From: an uncultured Oscillospiraceae bacterium
GTDB lineage: Bacteria; Bacillota; Clostridia; Oscillospirales; Oscillospiraceae
Assembly: GCA_947626585.1 (NCBI GenBank)
Contig: CANQSU010000010.1
Span: 1 to 34,168 of the forward strand
DNA: 34,168 nucleotides
Reading direction: 5' to 3'
In this document: positions 1 through 7,726 of the stretch, piece after piece
Position numbering within the stretch: the first letter of the stretch is position 1
Layout of the letters: every line of letters begins with the position of its first letter
Program-made: the position numbers and the translations under genes
The notes under the pieces: model-generated
Database searches by the model: none
What the model was told of the DNA's origin: nothing
What the model saw: the letters and a program-made list of their open reading frames with translations, nothing else

Positions 1-482
1 ACATATATAACGAGCCGAAAAACGCCTTTGTGGCGGATTTCATCGGCGAGAGCAATATCGTGGACGGCATCATGCGGGCCGACCGGGTGGTGGAGATCTT
101 CAACCGCCGCTTTGCCTGTCTGGACGCCGGCTTTGCCAAGGACGAACCGGTGGACGTGGTCATTCGGCCCGAGGACGTGGACATCGTCTCCGAGGAGGAG
201 GGACAGCTCCGCGGCGTGGTCACCTCCGTCACCTTCAAGGGCGTCCACTACGACACCATCGTGGACTTCTACGGCTTCAAATGGCTCATCGAGACTACGG
301 ACTACTGCCCCGTGGACTCGCGCATAGGCATCAAGATCGACCCCGACGGGATCCACGTGATGAAGAAGAGCAAGTATTCCGGCATGTTCGGCGACTACTC
401 CTCCTACTCCGAGGAATACGACGAGATCAACGATCCCACCCTTCTGGACGTGGAAGAGGAGGGAGCCGGCGATGAGGAATAA
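1..482 (+). CDS. potA: Spermidine/putrescine ABC transporter ATP-binding protein PotA, C-terminal part
   Basis: This is the 3' end of the ATPase subunit of a polyamine importer. The open frame runs in from the left edge (codons in phase from position 3) and reads IYNEPKNAFVADFIGESNI, the sequence that joins the ATPase core to the C-terminal regulatory part in PotA-type proteins. Walker A, Walker B and the signature motif lie outside the window. The remaining ~155 residues form the TOBE-like C-terminal domain (for example VVIRPEDVDIV) followed by an acidic tail. The stop overlaps the start of potB by 11 bases, so the two genes are translationally coupled. The GTG at position 30 is internal and is not a start. 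Polyamine specificity is inferred from the downstream PotB and PotC-PotD. Confidence 0.9.
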   Translation, partial: IYNEPKNAFVADFIGESNIVDGIMRADRVVEIFNRRFACLDAGFAKDEPVDVVIRPEDVDIVSEEEGQLRGVVTSVTFKGVHYDTIVDFYGFKWLIETTDYCPVDSRIGIKIDPDGIHVMKKSKYSGMFGDYSSYSEEYDEINDPTLLDVEEEGAGDEE

Positions 483-1347
483 GCGGGCCTGGTTTGCCTT
501 TCCGTACGTGATCTGGATGGCGCTCTTTGTGGTGATCCCCATCCTCATCATGCTGCTCTACTCCCTGACCGTGGAGGTGGAGACCGCCTCCGGCACGGCC
601 TTTGAGGGGTCGGTGGAGAACTTCACCGGCATGGCGCTCTACATGAGCGTGTTCGGCCGCTCCTTCTGGCTGGCGCTGATCGCCACGGTCATATGCCTTT
701 TCATCGGCTACCCGGTGGCGTATCTCATGAGCCGGGAGGGTCCCGGTTTCCAGCGGGTGGCCATGGCGCTCATTATGCTGCCCATGTGGATGAACTTCCT
801 GCTGCGCACCTACTCCTGGATGGCGATATTGGAGAACAACGGCCTTTTGAACCAGCTCTTGCAGAAGCTGGGCGTCATTTCCCTCTACAACCGTCTGACC
901 GGCTCGGACATCGACCATTTCCAGATGATCCGGACGCCGGGCGCGGTGGTGCTGGGCATGGTCTATAACTACCTGCCCTTTATGATCCTGCCCATCTACA
1001 CGGTGCTGACCAAGCTGGACACGCGGCTCATTGAGGCGGCCCAGGACCTGGGGGCCAACGCGGCCACCGTATTCAGGCGGGTGATCCTGCCCCTGTCGGT
1101 CTCCGGCATCGTCTCGGGCGTCACCATGGTGTTCGTTCCGTCGGTGTCCACCTTCGCCATCTCGCGGCTGTTGGGCGGCGGGACGCAGATGATGCTGGGC
1201 GATCTCATTGAGAATCAGTTCCTGGGCGGGGCCTACAACCCCCACCTGGGCGCGGCCATCTCCATGGTGATGATGGTCATCGTCGTCATCTGTATGCTGG
1301 TGATGAACCACTTCGGCGACGGCGAGGGAGAGGCGGTGATGCTCTGA
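472..1347 (+). CDS. potB: Spermidine/putrescine ABC transporter permease PotB
   Basis: This is one of the two membrane subunits of the polyamine importer, 291 residues long as usual for PotB. It starts with a short positive N-terminus (MRNKRAWFAFPYVIWM) and a first membrane helix, then a periplasmic-side loop and about five more helices. The EAA loop that contacts the ATPase is visible near residue 185 (IEAAQDLGANAATVFRRVILP). The ATG lies inside the end of potA, and the stop shares one base with the start of the next gene (TGATG). These overlaps indicate a single coupled operon potA-potB-potCD. The product should sit in the cytoplasmic membrane and pair with the PotC half of the next protein. 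Confidence 0.95.
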   Translation: MRNKRAWFAFPYVIWMALFVVIPILIMLLYSLTVEVETASGTAFEGSVENFTGMALYMSVFGRSFWLALIATVICLFIGYPVAYLMSREGPGFQRVAMALIMLPMWMNFLLRTYSWMAILENNGLLNQLLQKLGVISLYNRLTGSDIDHFQMIRTPGAVVLGMVYNYLPFMILPIYTVLTKLDTRLIEAAQDLGANAATVFRRVILPLSVSGIVSGVTMVFVPSVSTFAISRLLGGGTQMMLGDLIENQFLGGAYNPHLGAAISMVMMVIVVICMLVMNHFGDGEGEAVML

Positions 1348-3356
1348 TGAAGAAAAACCGCTTCGGCAGCCGCTTCCTCATTGGGCTGTGCTTCCTCTTT
1401 CTCTATCTGCCCATCTTCCTTCTGATCTTCTTCTCCTTCAACAAGGGCGATTCCAGCGCCGTGTGGAAGGGCTTCTCCCTCCGGTGGTACGCGGAGCTTT
1501 TCCGGAACCGCCTGGTGCTGGAATCTCTTGCCACCACCCTGCTGGTGTCGCTCCTGGCCACGGCCATCGCCACGGCGGCAGGAACCTTCGCCGCCATCGG
1601 CATCTACAGCCTCACGAAAAAGTGGCGGGACCCGGTGCTGGTGGTCAACGACCTGCCCATGATGAACGCGGATATCGTCACCGGCGTGTCGCTCCTTCTT
1701 CTGTTCGTGGCCTTCTTCCGGGGCTGGGGCTCCGTCGCCGAATGGCTCAACTCCTGGCAGGACCTGATCGAATTCCCCACCCGCCTGACGCTGGGGCTGG
1801 GGACCCTGCTCATCGCCCACGTGTCCTTCGACATCCCCTACGTGATCCTGAACGTGTCCCCCAGGCTCCGGCAGATGGACGCGAATCTGGTGGAGGCGGC
1901 CCAGGACCTGGGCTGTACCTGGATGCAGGCGTTTTTCAAGGTGATCCTGCCCGAGATCAAGCCCGGCATCGTCTCCGGGGCGCTCATCGCCTTCACCATG
2001 AGCGTGGACGACTTCGTGATCAGCTACTTCACCGCCGGCTCGTCCACGCAGACCCTGTCCATGTCCATCTACAGCATGACGAAAAAGCGTGTGACGCCGG
2101 TGGTCAACGCGGTCAGCACGCTCATGTTCCTGGCGGTGCTGATCATCCTCGTCATCAACAACATCCGCTCCGCCAAGCAGGCCCAGCTGGCGGCCAAGCG
2201 GGCCTCCTTTGAGCCTGTGCGCGAGGATCCCCGGGTGGCGGCCTTCCGGGAATGGATGGGCACGCCCAGGGGACGGCTCACGCGCCGGATCACCGCGGCG
2301 GCGCTGTGCATAGCCTTTGTGGGCACCACCGTCTTTCTCGCCGCTTTCACCACCAGCCGCCCCGTGGTCAACGTGTGCAGCTGGGGCGAGTATATAGACG
2401 AGGACCTGATCGACGAGTTCGAGGAGCAGACCGGCATCCGGGTCAACTACCAGACCACGGACTCCAACGAGACGCTCTACTCCCTTCTCAAGTCCGGGGG
2501 CGCGGATTACGACGTGGTGGTCCCCTCCGACTACATGATCAGCCAGCTCATCGAGGAGGGGATGCTGGAGGAGCTGGACTACTCCCGGATACCCAACTTT
2601 GAGAAGATCGGCGACAGGTTCAAATATCTCCCCTACGACCCGGAGAACAAGTACACCGTCCCCTACACCTGGGGCACGGTGGGTATCATCTACAACTCCT
2701 CCCTGGTGGACGAGGAGATCGACAGCTGGTCGGCACTGTACGACGACAGGTACGCCGGACAGGTGCTGCTCATCGGCAACTCCCGGGACGCTTTCGGCAT
2801 CGCCCTCAAGTATCTTGGATATTCCATGAACACCACGGACGCGTCGGAGATCACCGAGGCCTATGAGCTGGTGCGGGACGCCTACGAGCGGGGCGTGTTC
2901 CAGGGGAAGGTCATGGACGAGGTGTTCCAAACCATGGAGGGCGGGAACGCCGCCTTTGCCACCTACTACGCCGGCGACTATCTCTCCATGCTGGAGAACA
3001 ACGAGGATCTGCGATTCGTGGTCCCCGAGGAGGGCTCCAACTGGTTCGTGGACGCCATGTGCGTCCTCAAGGACGCGCCCAACTACGACAACGCCATGAA
3101 GTGGATCGACTTCATCGCCTCCACCGACTCCAACCTTCGGAACATGGACTACATCTGGTACGCCAGCCCCAACGAGGAGGCGCTGGAGATGTATCCGGAG
3201 TGGTACGAGGAGCAGTACGGGGAGGAGCTTGACCCGGAGATCTACGAGATCATGGCCGCCCCCCAGGAGGTCCTGGACAAATGCGAGATGTATGTGTGCC
3301 TGCCCAAGGCCACCAGGACGCTGTATAACGATCTGTGGATCAAGCTGGGGATCTGA
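1347..3356 (+). CDS. potCD: Fused polyamine permease and substrate-binding protein (PotC-PotD)
   Basis: This 669-residue protein joins two subunits that are separate in Escherichia coli. Residues 1-275 are a PotC-type permease with about six helices and the EAA loop at 183-208 (EAAQDLGCTWMQAFFKVILP). A basic linker follows (about 275-314), then one extra hydrophobic segment (about 315-334). From about 340 to the end it is a PotD/PotF-type binding protein (VNVCSWGEYIDEDLIDEFEEQTG, and TVPYTWGTVGIIYN). No lipobox cysteine is present, so the extra helix rather than a lipid holds the binding domain on the outer face. With PotB and PotA this makes a complete importer. The frame is open without interruption, so the fusion is genuine at sequence level. 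I recall similar fusions in other Firmicutes but cannot check this here. Confidence 0.93.
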   Translation: MKKNRFGSRFLIGLCFLFLYLPIFLLIFFSFNKGDSSAVWKGFSLRWYAELFRNRLVLESLATTLLVSLLATAIATAAGTFAAIGIYSLTKKWRDPVLVVNDLPMMNADIVTGVSLLLLFVAFFRGWGSVAEWLNSWQDLIEFPTRLTLGLGTLLIAHVSFDIPYVILNVSPRLRQMDANLVEAAQDLGCTWMQAFFKVILPEIKPGIVSGALIAFTMSVDDFVISYFTAGSSTQTLSMSIYSMTKKRVTPVVNAVSTLMFLAVLIILVINNIRSAKQAQLAAKRASFEPVREDPRVAAFREWMGTPRGRLTRRITAAALCIAFVGTTVFLAAFTTSRPVVNVCSWGEYIDEDLIDEFEEQTGIRVNYQTTDSNETLYSLLKSGGADYDVVVPSDYMISQLIEEGMLEELDYSRIPNFEKIGDRFKYLPYDPENKYTVPYTWGTVGIIYNSSLVDEEIDSWSALYDDRYAGQVLLIGNSRDAFGIALKYLGYSMNTTDASEITEAYELVRDAYERGVFQGKVMDEVFQTMEGGNAAFATYYAGDYLSMLENNEDLRFVVPEEGSNWFVDAMCVLKDAPNYDNAMKWIDFIASTDSNLRNMDYIWYASPNEEALEMYPEWYEEQYGEELDPEIYEIMAAPQEVLDKCEMYVCLPKATRTLYNDLWIKLGI

Positions 3357-3370
3357 GTTATCTGAGATAA

Positions 3371-3401
3371 AAGAGGCTGTGGGGTTCCACAGCCTCTTTT
3401 T
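3371..3401 (+). terminator. Intrinsic terminator of the pot operon
   Basis: A perfect 12-bp stem (AAGAGGCTGTGG at 3371-3382 and its complement at 3387-3398) with a GGTT loop runs into a T tract. It starts 15 bases after the potCD stop. Confidence 0.93.
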
Positions 3402-3674
3402 GCGGTTTGCGGCTTCGCCGCATCATTCGCGCGATAAATCCCGCCGCCCGATTATCCGACCTCCGGGCCGCCTGTAGGGGCGGCCCGGCCCGGAGGTCGT
3501 TACGGATCAACGAGGTGCGTTTGGCGTGTGGGCCGATGTGGTCATCGGCCCCTACAGGAGGGGCGGCTGCGACGGTTTGTGCCGTTCTGTCATCCTGCTG
3601 CCATGGGTCGCGTGGGCGGCGGCCCGTACGGATACTCTCCGCGACTCACGGAGGGACGTACACCGGAGGATCAT
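3402..3674. repeat. Gene-free spacer with inverted-repeat elements
   Basis: This stretch lies between the convergent pot and btu operons and holds no convincing gene. It contains two nested inverted repeats. The first has arms at 3457-3472 and 3479-3499, the right arm carrying a 5-base insertion. The second has perfect 9-bp arms GGGCCGATG (3530-3538) and CATCGGCCC (3543-3551). An 88-bp segment, 3471-3558, is bounded by perfect 11-bp inverted ends (CCTGTAGGGGC and GCCCCTACAGG). It resembles a small non-autonomous repeat or REP-like element. A related GC-rich hairpin stretch occurs between coaD and the coiled-coil gene near 21605-21640. No transposase is present. A weak hairpin at about 3634-3655 lacks a T tract, so the btu operon has no clear terminator. 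Confidence 0.6.
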
Positions 3675-4196
3675 TCAATAATTCCTGCTCACAAAATCCA
3701 CCTCGTCCACGCCGGCGTCGGCGTTGAGCTTCAGGGCGAGATAGAAGAAGTAGCCGGACAGGAGGTTGGCCAGGTCTAAAAGAAGCGGGTCGGCGGCGCG
3801 GCCCTGGTGGAGGTGGCGGTAAATAAGGCGGACCAGCTGCTTGCCCCGGACGCGCAGAAGGTGGGCCAGGCACGCCGTCTCACAGCCCTGGCACAGAACG
3901 AACCTTTTGCACCTGTCGCCGGCCTCCCGGCGTAAACGCTCAGAGGCGGCCGAAAGCCGCTCCTTCTCCCCCTCCGTGACCTTCAGCGGCGTTCTGAGGG
4001 CCGGGTTCATGTGGTAGACAAGCTCGCAAATCCAGAGAAGCTCGGCTCTCAACGTCTCGTCACTCACTTTTGACCGCAAAAGACCGACCTGGCTTGCCAT
4101 CTCGTCGGTCATAAGCTCAAAGTCACAGCGCAGGTCGTCCGACCCGTCGCTCAGAAACGGGTACGCCTCATAGGGGCTTCTATATAAGTTTTCCAC
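3675..4196 (-). CDS. Putative corrinoid adenosyltransferase, PduO/EutT-like
   Basis: This protein probably transfers the adenosyl group of ATP to cobalt to make adenosylcobalamin. In its 173 residues the order of PduO-type (Cob_adeno_trans) motifs can be followed. An N-terminal LMTDEMASQVGLLRS matches the family pattern YGxxDELnSxiGlar. Then come LLWICELVYHMNPALR and FVLCQGCETACLAHLLR, in the position of FxLPGGxxxaaxLHxAR. ANLLSGYFFYLALKLN matches the C-terminal LNRLSDLLFVLAR helix. The arginine-rich RRAER stretch is divergent here (KQLVR), as it also is in EutT, so activity is not assured. GTG 4196 is chosen as start because AGGAGG lies six bases upstream; it follows the btuD stop by two bases. 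Placement as the last gene of a B12-riboswitch operon supports the role. Confidence 0.72.
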   Translation of the reverse strand: MENLYRSPYEAYPFLSDGSDDLRCDFELMTDEMASQVGLLRSKVSDETLRAELLWICELVYHMNPALRTPLKVTEGEKERLSAASERLRREAGDRCKRFVLCQGCETACLAHLLRVRGKQLVRLIYRHLHQGRAADPLLLDLANLLSGYFFYLALKLNADAGVDEVDFVSRNY

Positions 4197-4198
4197 AT

Positions 4199-4966
4199 CT
4201 ATCCTCCTATCTTCTCCCACCGGGCGCGGCTCCGGCGCATGTACTCCGGCACATCCAGGCCGAAAACGCGGGAAAGGGCGGCGGTGTCAAGGGCTTCGGT
4301 CCTTCCGAAATAGACGGCGCGGCCGGCGTCCATGAGCAGGATCCAGTCCGCGAAGTCAAGAGCCAGATCCAGGTCGTGAAAGACGCCCAGGGCGGCATGT
4401 CCGGGCTTTGCCGTCCACTCCCGCAGTTCCCGCACAAGCTCCACCTGACAGCGGAGGTCCAGGTGGTTCGTGGGCTCGTCGAGCAGAATGACCTTGGGCG
4501 TCTGGGCGAAGGCGCGGGCCAGAAGCACCCGCTGCAGCTGCCCGCCGGACAGCTCCGTGACGGGCTTTTCCCGCTCCTCCCACAGTCTCAGGCGTCTCAG
4601 GCAGTCCTCCGCGATCTCCCGGTCCTCCCGGGACGGGGCGGAGAACAGGCCGGGCCTCCGATGGGCGTAGCGGCCCATCAGGACCGTCTCAAGGACGCTG
4701 TAGGCGAAGCCGGCCGCGCCCATCTGGGGAAGCTCCGCCATGGCCCTCCCCCGCTCTCTCGCCGTCATTTTGGAAAGCTCCGCGCCGTCGACAGTTACCG
4801 AACCGGTGACGGGGAGATAACCCGTTATCCCGCGCAGAAGGGTGGTCTTGCCGCAGCCGTTGGGACCCAGGACGGCAAGGCGGCCGTTTTCCGGGAGGAC
4901 GAAGGACACGTCCTCCACCACGTTCCCCCGTCCGTAGCCGCAGGAGAGATTTTCAACCGTCAGCAT
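4199..4966 (-). CDS. btuD: Corrinoid/iron-siderophore-type ABC transporter ATP-binding protein (BtuD-like)
   Basis: This is the ATPase of the corrinoid importer, 255 residues, the usual length for BtuD/FecE proteins. It has Walker A (GPNGCGKTT, near residue 36), the signature LSGGQLQRV, Walker B with D-loop (VILLDEPTNHLD) and the H-loop histidine (GVFHDLDLAL). ATG 4966 is preferred over a TTG 24 bases upstream because GGGGGAGG stands seven bases before it. The start lies one base past the btuC stop, and the stop is two bases before the next start, so the genes are tightly coupled. By sequence alone the family could also serve siderophores or haem. Cobalamin is assigned from the riboswitch in the operon leader. 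Confidence 0.9.
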   Translation of the reverse strand: MLTVENLSCGYGRGNVVEDVSFVLPENGRLAVLGPNGCGKTTLLRGITGYLPVTGSVTVDGAELSKMTARERGRAMAELPQMGAAGFAYSVLETVLMGRYAHRRPGLFSAPSREDREIAEDCLRRLRLWEEREKPVTELSGGQLQRVLLARAFAQTPKVILLDEPTNHLDLRCQVELVRELREWTAKPGHAALGVFHDLDLALDFADWILLMDAGRAVYFGRTEALDTAALSRVFGLDVPEYMRRSRARWEKIGG

Positions 4967-4967
4967 G

Positions 4968-5966
4968 TCACCGCCTCCCCCCTTTGGCAAAAAAGATCCA
5001 CAAAAAGAAGGGCGCGCCCAGGATGGCCGTAATGGCGCCGATGGGGATCTCGCGGGGCGCGGCCAGGGTCCGGGCGGCCAGGTCGCACAGGACCATGAAG
5101 CTCCCGCCCAGGATGGCCCCGGCGGGCAGGGCGCGCCGGTGGGACGCGCCGAAAAGGCGGCGGGCCACGTGGGGAGCGATCAGGTCCACGAAGCCGATGA
5201 TGCCGGAAAAGGCCACCGCGGCGCCGGTGAGGACCGCCGTCAGCAAAATAAACGTCCGCCTTGCCCTGCGCGGGTCAGCGCCCATGGCCTGGGCCTGCTC
5301 GTCGCCGAAGGTGAGAAGATCAAGCTCCGAGGAGCGTGAGAGAAACACCGCGAGGCACAGGAGAAGCACCGGGGCCAGCACAGCCGGGCCCCTCCACCCT
5401 CGGGAGGCGAAGCTCCCCATCTGCCAAAGGCCGATGCGCTGGGCATACTCGGGGGACATGGCGGCCATCAGATCCATGATGGCGGAAAAGAAAAGGGACG
5501 CCACCATGCCCGTCAGCACCACGGTCACATTGCTCATGCGCCTGTCCAGCGCCTTTGCCAGGGCCAGCACCAGCAGGACGGTGACGACCCCCCCGGCAAA
5601 GCCGGCGGCGGGAAGAAGCACCGCGCCCAGAGTCCCCGCCGACAGGCCCGTCACCAGCACCGCCGTGGCCCCCAGGCCGGCCCCGGCGGAGACGCCGAGG
5701 CCGAAGGGGGAGGCCAGGGGATTTTCCAGCACCGACTGCATCACCGTACCGCATGACGCCAGGGCCGCGCCGGTGAGGAAGGCCAGCGCCACGCGGGGCA
5801 GGCGGAGGCTCATGACCAGCGTGCGGGTGTTCTCCTCTCCCGCCCCGAAAAGGGCGGACAGGATCCTGGCGGGCGGGAGGTACACGCTCCCCGCGCCGAC
5901 GCCAAGGATAAGGCTGACAAGCGCGAACACGGTGAGGACGGCAAATTTCCGGCCCGGCTTACTCAC
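4968..5966 (-). CDS. btuC: Corrinoid ABC transporter permease (BtuC-like, FecCD family)
   Basis: This 332-residue protein is almost entirely hydrophobic and has the FecCD family layout of about ten helices. Recognisable family stretches are LRLPRVALAFLTGAALASCGTVMQ near residue 52, NPLASPFGLGVSAGAGLGA, and near residue 245 SGIIGFVDLIAPHVARRLFG, the loop that contacts the ATPase. Two copies should form the membrane channel with two BtuD subunits and one BtuF outside. It starts with GTG overlapping the end of btuF by eight bases, which indicates translational coupling. Substrate choice rests on the B12 riboswitch upstream of the operon. Confidence 0.92.
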   Translation of the reverse strand: MSKPGRKFAVLTVFALVSLILGVGAGSVYLPPARILSALFGAGEENTRTLVMSLRLPRVALAFLTGAALASCGTVMQSVLENPLASPFGLGVSAGAGLGATAVLVTGLSAGTLGAVLLPAAGFAGGVVTVLLVLALAKALDRRMSNVTVVLTGMVASLFFSAIMDLMAAMSPEYAQRIGLWQMGSFASRGWRGPAVLAPVLLLCLAVFLSRSSELDLLTFGDEQAQAMGADPRRARRTFILLTAVLTGAAVAFSGIIGFVDLIAPHVARRLFGASHRRALPAGAILGGSFMVLCDLAARTLAAPREIPIGAITAILGAPFFLWIFFAKGGRR

Positions 5967-6888
5967 CGTAATACTCCGGGTAAACGGCCCTGGCCATCTC
6001 CTCCATGGCCTTCACCACGTTCTGGTTGGGCAGGGACGAGGCCATGTTGTCGATGTAGTAGACGTCGCCGTTTTTCACCGCGGGGACCTGGCTCCAGCCG
6101 GGGCGGGCCATGATCTCCCCTGTGGGATCGTCGATGTAGTTTACGTTGGTGAGGATCACGTCGGGCCGGGCGGCCACCACGGTCTCCTCGGTGACGGAGA
6201 GCCAGCCGGACTCACCGGCCAGTATGTTCTCGGCTCCGATAAGCTCCAACAGCTCGTTGAGGAACACCCCATCGCCAAAGCTGTAGAGGTAGGGCGCGGC
6301 GGAGATCTCGAAGTAGACGGACTTCTTGTCCGTGATGGTCTTGCCGACGGCGGCAAGGCGGTCGATCTCCGCCCGCATGTCGTCGATGAGCTTCTGTCCC
6401 TCGTCCTTGCGGCCCAGAAGGTCGGCCACGAAGGCGATGTCGCTCTGGATATCCGCGACGCTGTCGCTGGTGGGGACGCAGGCCACACAGACGCCCAGGT
6501 CGATCAGGGGCTGATAGGGGGCCTCCTGGTCGTAGAGGGACATGTTGGTGACCAGCAGCACGTCGGGCTTCAGCGCCACCAGACGCTCCATATCCGGGGA
6601 GACAAGATCCAGGACCAGCGCGTCCTCCTTAAGGCCCTCAAGGCCAACGCTGGAGGTGTCGTAGGCCACGATCTTGTCGCCCTCTCCCAGGGCCGTGACC
6701 GTCTCGGCCAGGGACGGGGCCAGGACGGCTATGGTGTCGATCTCATCGGGGACGGTGACCTGGGCTCCGCTGGGGTCGGTGAGGGTGCGGGGGGAGGGAT
6801 CTGCCGAATTCCCGCCGCCGCACGCGGTCAGGCTCAGTGCCATCGAGATGGCAAAGGCCAGACATAGGACTTTCATTTTTGTTTTCAT
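5959..6888 (-). CDS. btuF: Corrinoid-binding lipoprotein (BtuF-like)
   Basis: This is the surface-anchored binding protein of the importer, 309 residues. It begins with a lipoprotein signal peptide, MKTKMKVLCLAFAISMALS, and a lipobox LTAC with the lipidated cysteine at residue 23, followed by a GGG linker. The rest is a BtuF/FhuD-type (Peripla_BP_2) fold with the lobes DTIAVLAPSLAETVTALGEGDKIVAYD and PDVLLVTNMSLYDQEA, a connecting helix, and PDVILTNVNYIDD in the second lobe. ATG 6888 is chosen because AAGGA lies nine bases upstream. Upstream in-frame ATGs at 6897 and 6933 fall against or inside the terminator and lack a spaced binding site. It is the first gene after the cobalamin riboswitch. 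Confidence 0.9.
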   Translation of the reverse strand: MKTKMKVLCLAFAISMALSLTACGGGNSADPSPRTLTDPSGAQVTVPDEIDTIAVLAPSLAETVTALGEGDKIVAYDTSSVGLEGLKEDALVLDLVSPDMERLVALKPDVLLVTNMSLYDQEAPYQPLIDLGVCVACVPTSDSVADIQSDIAFVADLLGRKDEGQKLIDDMRAEIDRLAAVGKTITDKKSVYFEISAAPYLYSFGDGVFLNELLELIGAENILAGESGWLSVTEETVVAARPDVILTNVNYIDDPTGEIMARPGWSQVPAVKNGDVYYIDNMASSLPNQNVVKAMEEMARAVYPEYYGE

Positions 6889-6912
6889 GTTTACCATTCC
6901 TTTCCGCCCGGC

Positions 6913-6948
6913 AAAAAAAGAACACCCCTCCAATCAAGGGGTGTTCTT
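6913..6948 (-). terminator. Riboswitch-controlled intrinsic terminator before btuF
   Basis: A perfect 12-bp stem (arms 6918-6929 and 6937-6948, seven-base loop) is followed on the minus strand by seven T residues. It sits between the cobalamin aptamer and the btuF ribosome binding site, the usual place for the expression platform. B12 binding is expected to favour it and stop transcription. A second small hairpin at about 6966-6985 lies between aptamer and terminator and may take part in the switch. Confidence 0.88.
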
Positions 6949-6989
6949 GCCGACAGAAGCCATACCCCATGGGATCCTCCCATGCGGCG

Positions 6990-7185
6990 GCGCAAAAACA
7001 GGCACAAGCCCATTCATCGTGAGCTTGCGCAGGACAGACTCAGCATTCTGGCTGAACTTCGGCGCGTGGAAACAATTACGAATACACGTGACCGTCGTAT
7101 CACAGTGGCGGGACCGTGCGGGAATCTCACCCGGCTTTCCTGAATTCATGCCGATCCTCTTGGGTATCGGCACAGCCTGACCCTT
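6990..7185 (-). promoter_or_regulatory. Cobalamin riboswitch
   Basis: The minus strand carries the conserved core of the cobalamin aptamer at 7099-7138. It has a GGAAAGCCGGGTGA stretch, then GATTCCCGCACGGTC, then CCGCCACTGTGAT, matching the family pattern GGnAAnnnGGUGnnAnuCC...GCnACUGU. The leader begins shortly after a consensus promoter and continues to a terminator before btuF. I place the limits by outer segments that could pair (near 7170-7184 and near 6995-7010), and these limits are approximate. It should switch off the btuF-btuC-btuD-adenosyltransferase operon when cobalamin is plentiful. Confidence 0.92.
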
Positions 7186-7237
7186 TATTGGAAAGTATTC
7201 TGTTTTCCCGGAGATTTCGCCCCTTTGGGGCGGGATA

Positions 7238-7266
7238 AGTATATCAGGAGCGCGGGAAAATGTCAA
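7238..7266 (-). promoter_or_regulatory. Sigma-A promoter of the btu operon
   Basis: A perfect -35 box TTGACA (7266-7261) and -10 box TATACT (7243-7238) are separated by 17 bases. Transcription should start near 7231, about 45 bases before the riboswitch. Confidence 0.9.
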
Positions 7267-7279
7267 GGAAAACAGGAAA

Positions 7280-7311
7280 ATCACAACCCCCGGTAAACCG
7301 GGGGCTGTGAT
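7280..7311 (-). terminator. Probable terminator of the zinc-ribbon gene
   Basis: A 14-bp GC-rich stem (7280-7293 with 7298-7311, one G-U pair, TTTA loop) begins 10 bases past the stop of the zinc-ribbon gene. The T tract is interrupted (TTTCCTGTTTT), so it may be leaky. It ends just before the btu promoter. Confidence 0.65.
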
Positions 7312-7321
7312 CGGACACGTT

Positions 7322-7726
7322 TCAGGTCTTTCCGGGGAACCGATTCCCGCATTTGGAGCAGGTGATCTGGATCCTGCCCTTGCCCCGGGGGACACGAAGA
7401 AGGGTGTGGCAGGTGGGGCAGGTGAAGAACTTATATTGCTTGCGCATGGAAAAACGGATCTTGAAGTCGCGGAGCCTCATCCTCAGCGCGGCGGTCTTTT
7501 CCAGATATCTGGCGTTCTCCCGGGAGCGCTTGTAGACATTTTTGGAACAGACGCGCCACCAGGTGTAGACGATCAGCACAAGGACGATAAAGCCGCAGAC
7601 AAAGCCGAACACACCCGGGATCAGGGACAGGAGCATAAAAACTATGGTCAAGCACCAGGCCAGCTTCGCGACGGAGTCAAAGCCGTTGCGCCCCTGCATG
7701 AAATTGTACAGAAATCGCCTTATCAT
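7322..7726 (-). CDS. Small membrane protein with C-terminal zinc ribbon, function unknown
   Basis: I do not recognise a named family. The 134-residue product has an amphipathic N-terminus, two adjacent membrane helices (about residues 22-37 and 40-58), and a very basic cytoplasmic stretch (about 59-98). A C-terminal zinc ribbon follows, with paired cysteines C103/C106 and C123/C126 (CPTC and CSKC). This architecture suggests a membrane-tethered protein that may bind nucleic acid or another partner. The ATG at 7726 is chosen because it follows GAGGG by seven bases. Longer frames reading back into ftsZ are not coding, since ftsZ has its own terminator in between. The gene is flanked by terminators on both sides and so is probably transcribed alone. 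I saw no strong promoter in front of it. Confidence 0.75.
   Translation of the reverse strand: MIRRFLYNFMQGRNGFDSVAKLAWCLTIVFMLLSLIPGVFGFVCGFIVLVLIVYTWWRVCSKNVYKRSRENARYLEKTAALRMRLRDFKIRFSMRKQYKFFTCPTCHTLLRVPRGKGRIQITCSKCGNRFPGKT

Noticed and set aside
1233..2930. Long open frame on the minus strand opposite potB and potCD
   Set aside because: Its protein is rich in His, Gly, Asp and Val in the way typical of antisense frames in GC-rich genes. It has no ribosome binding site or domain, and the plus-strand genes explain the region fully.
3407..3779. Short plus-strand frames in the spacer after the pot operon
   Set aside because: They run through inverted repeats, lack ribosome binding sites and lie beyond a strong terminator.
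4984..6867. Long plus-strand frame opposite btuC and btuF
   Set aside because: It is an antisense shadow of two well-recognised genes, with low-complexity Arg/Ala/Gly composition and no start signal.
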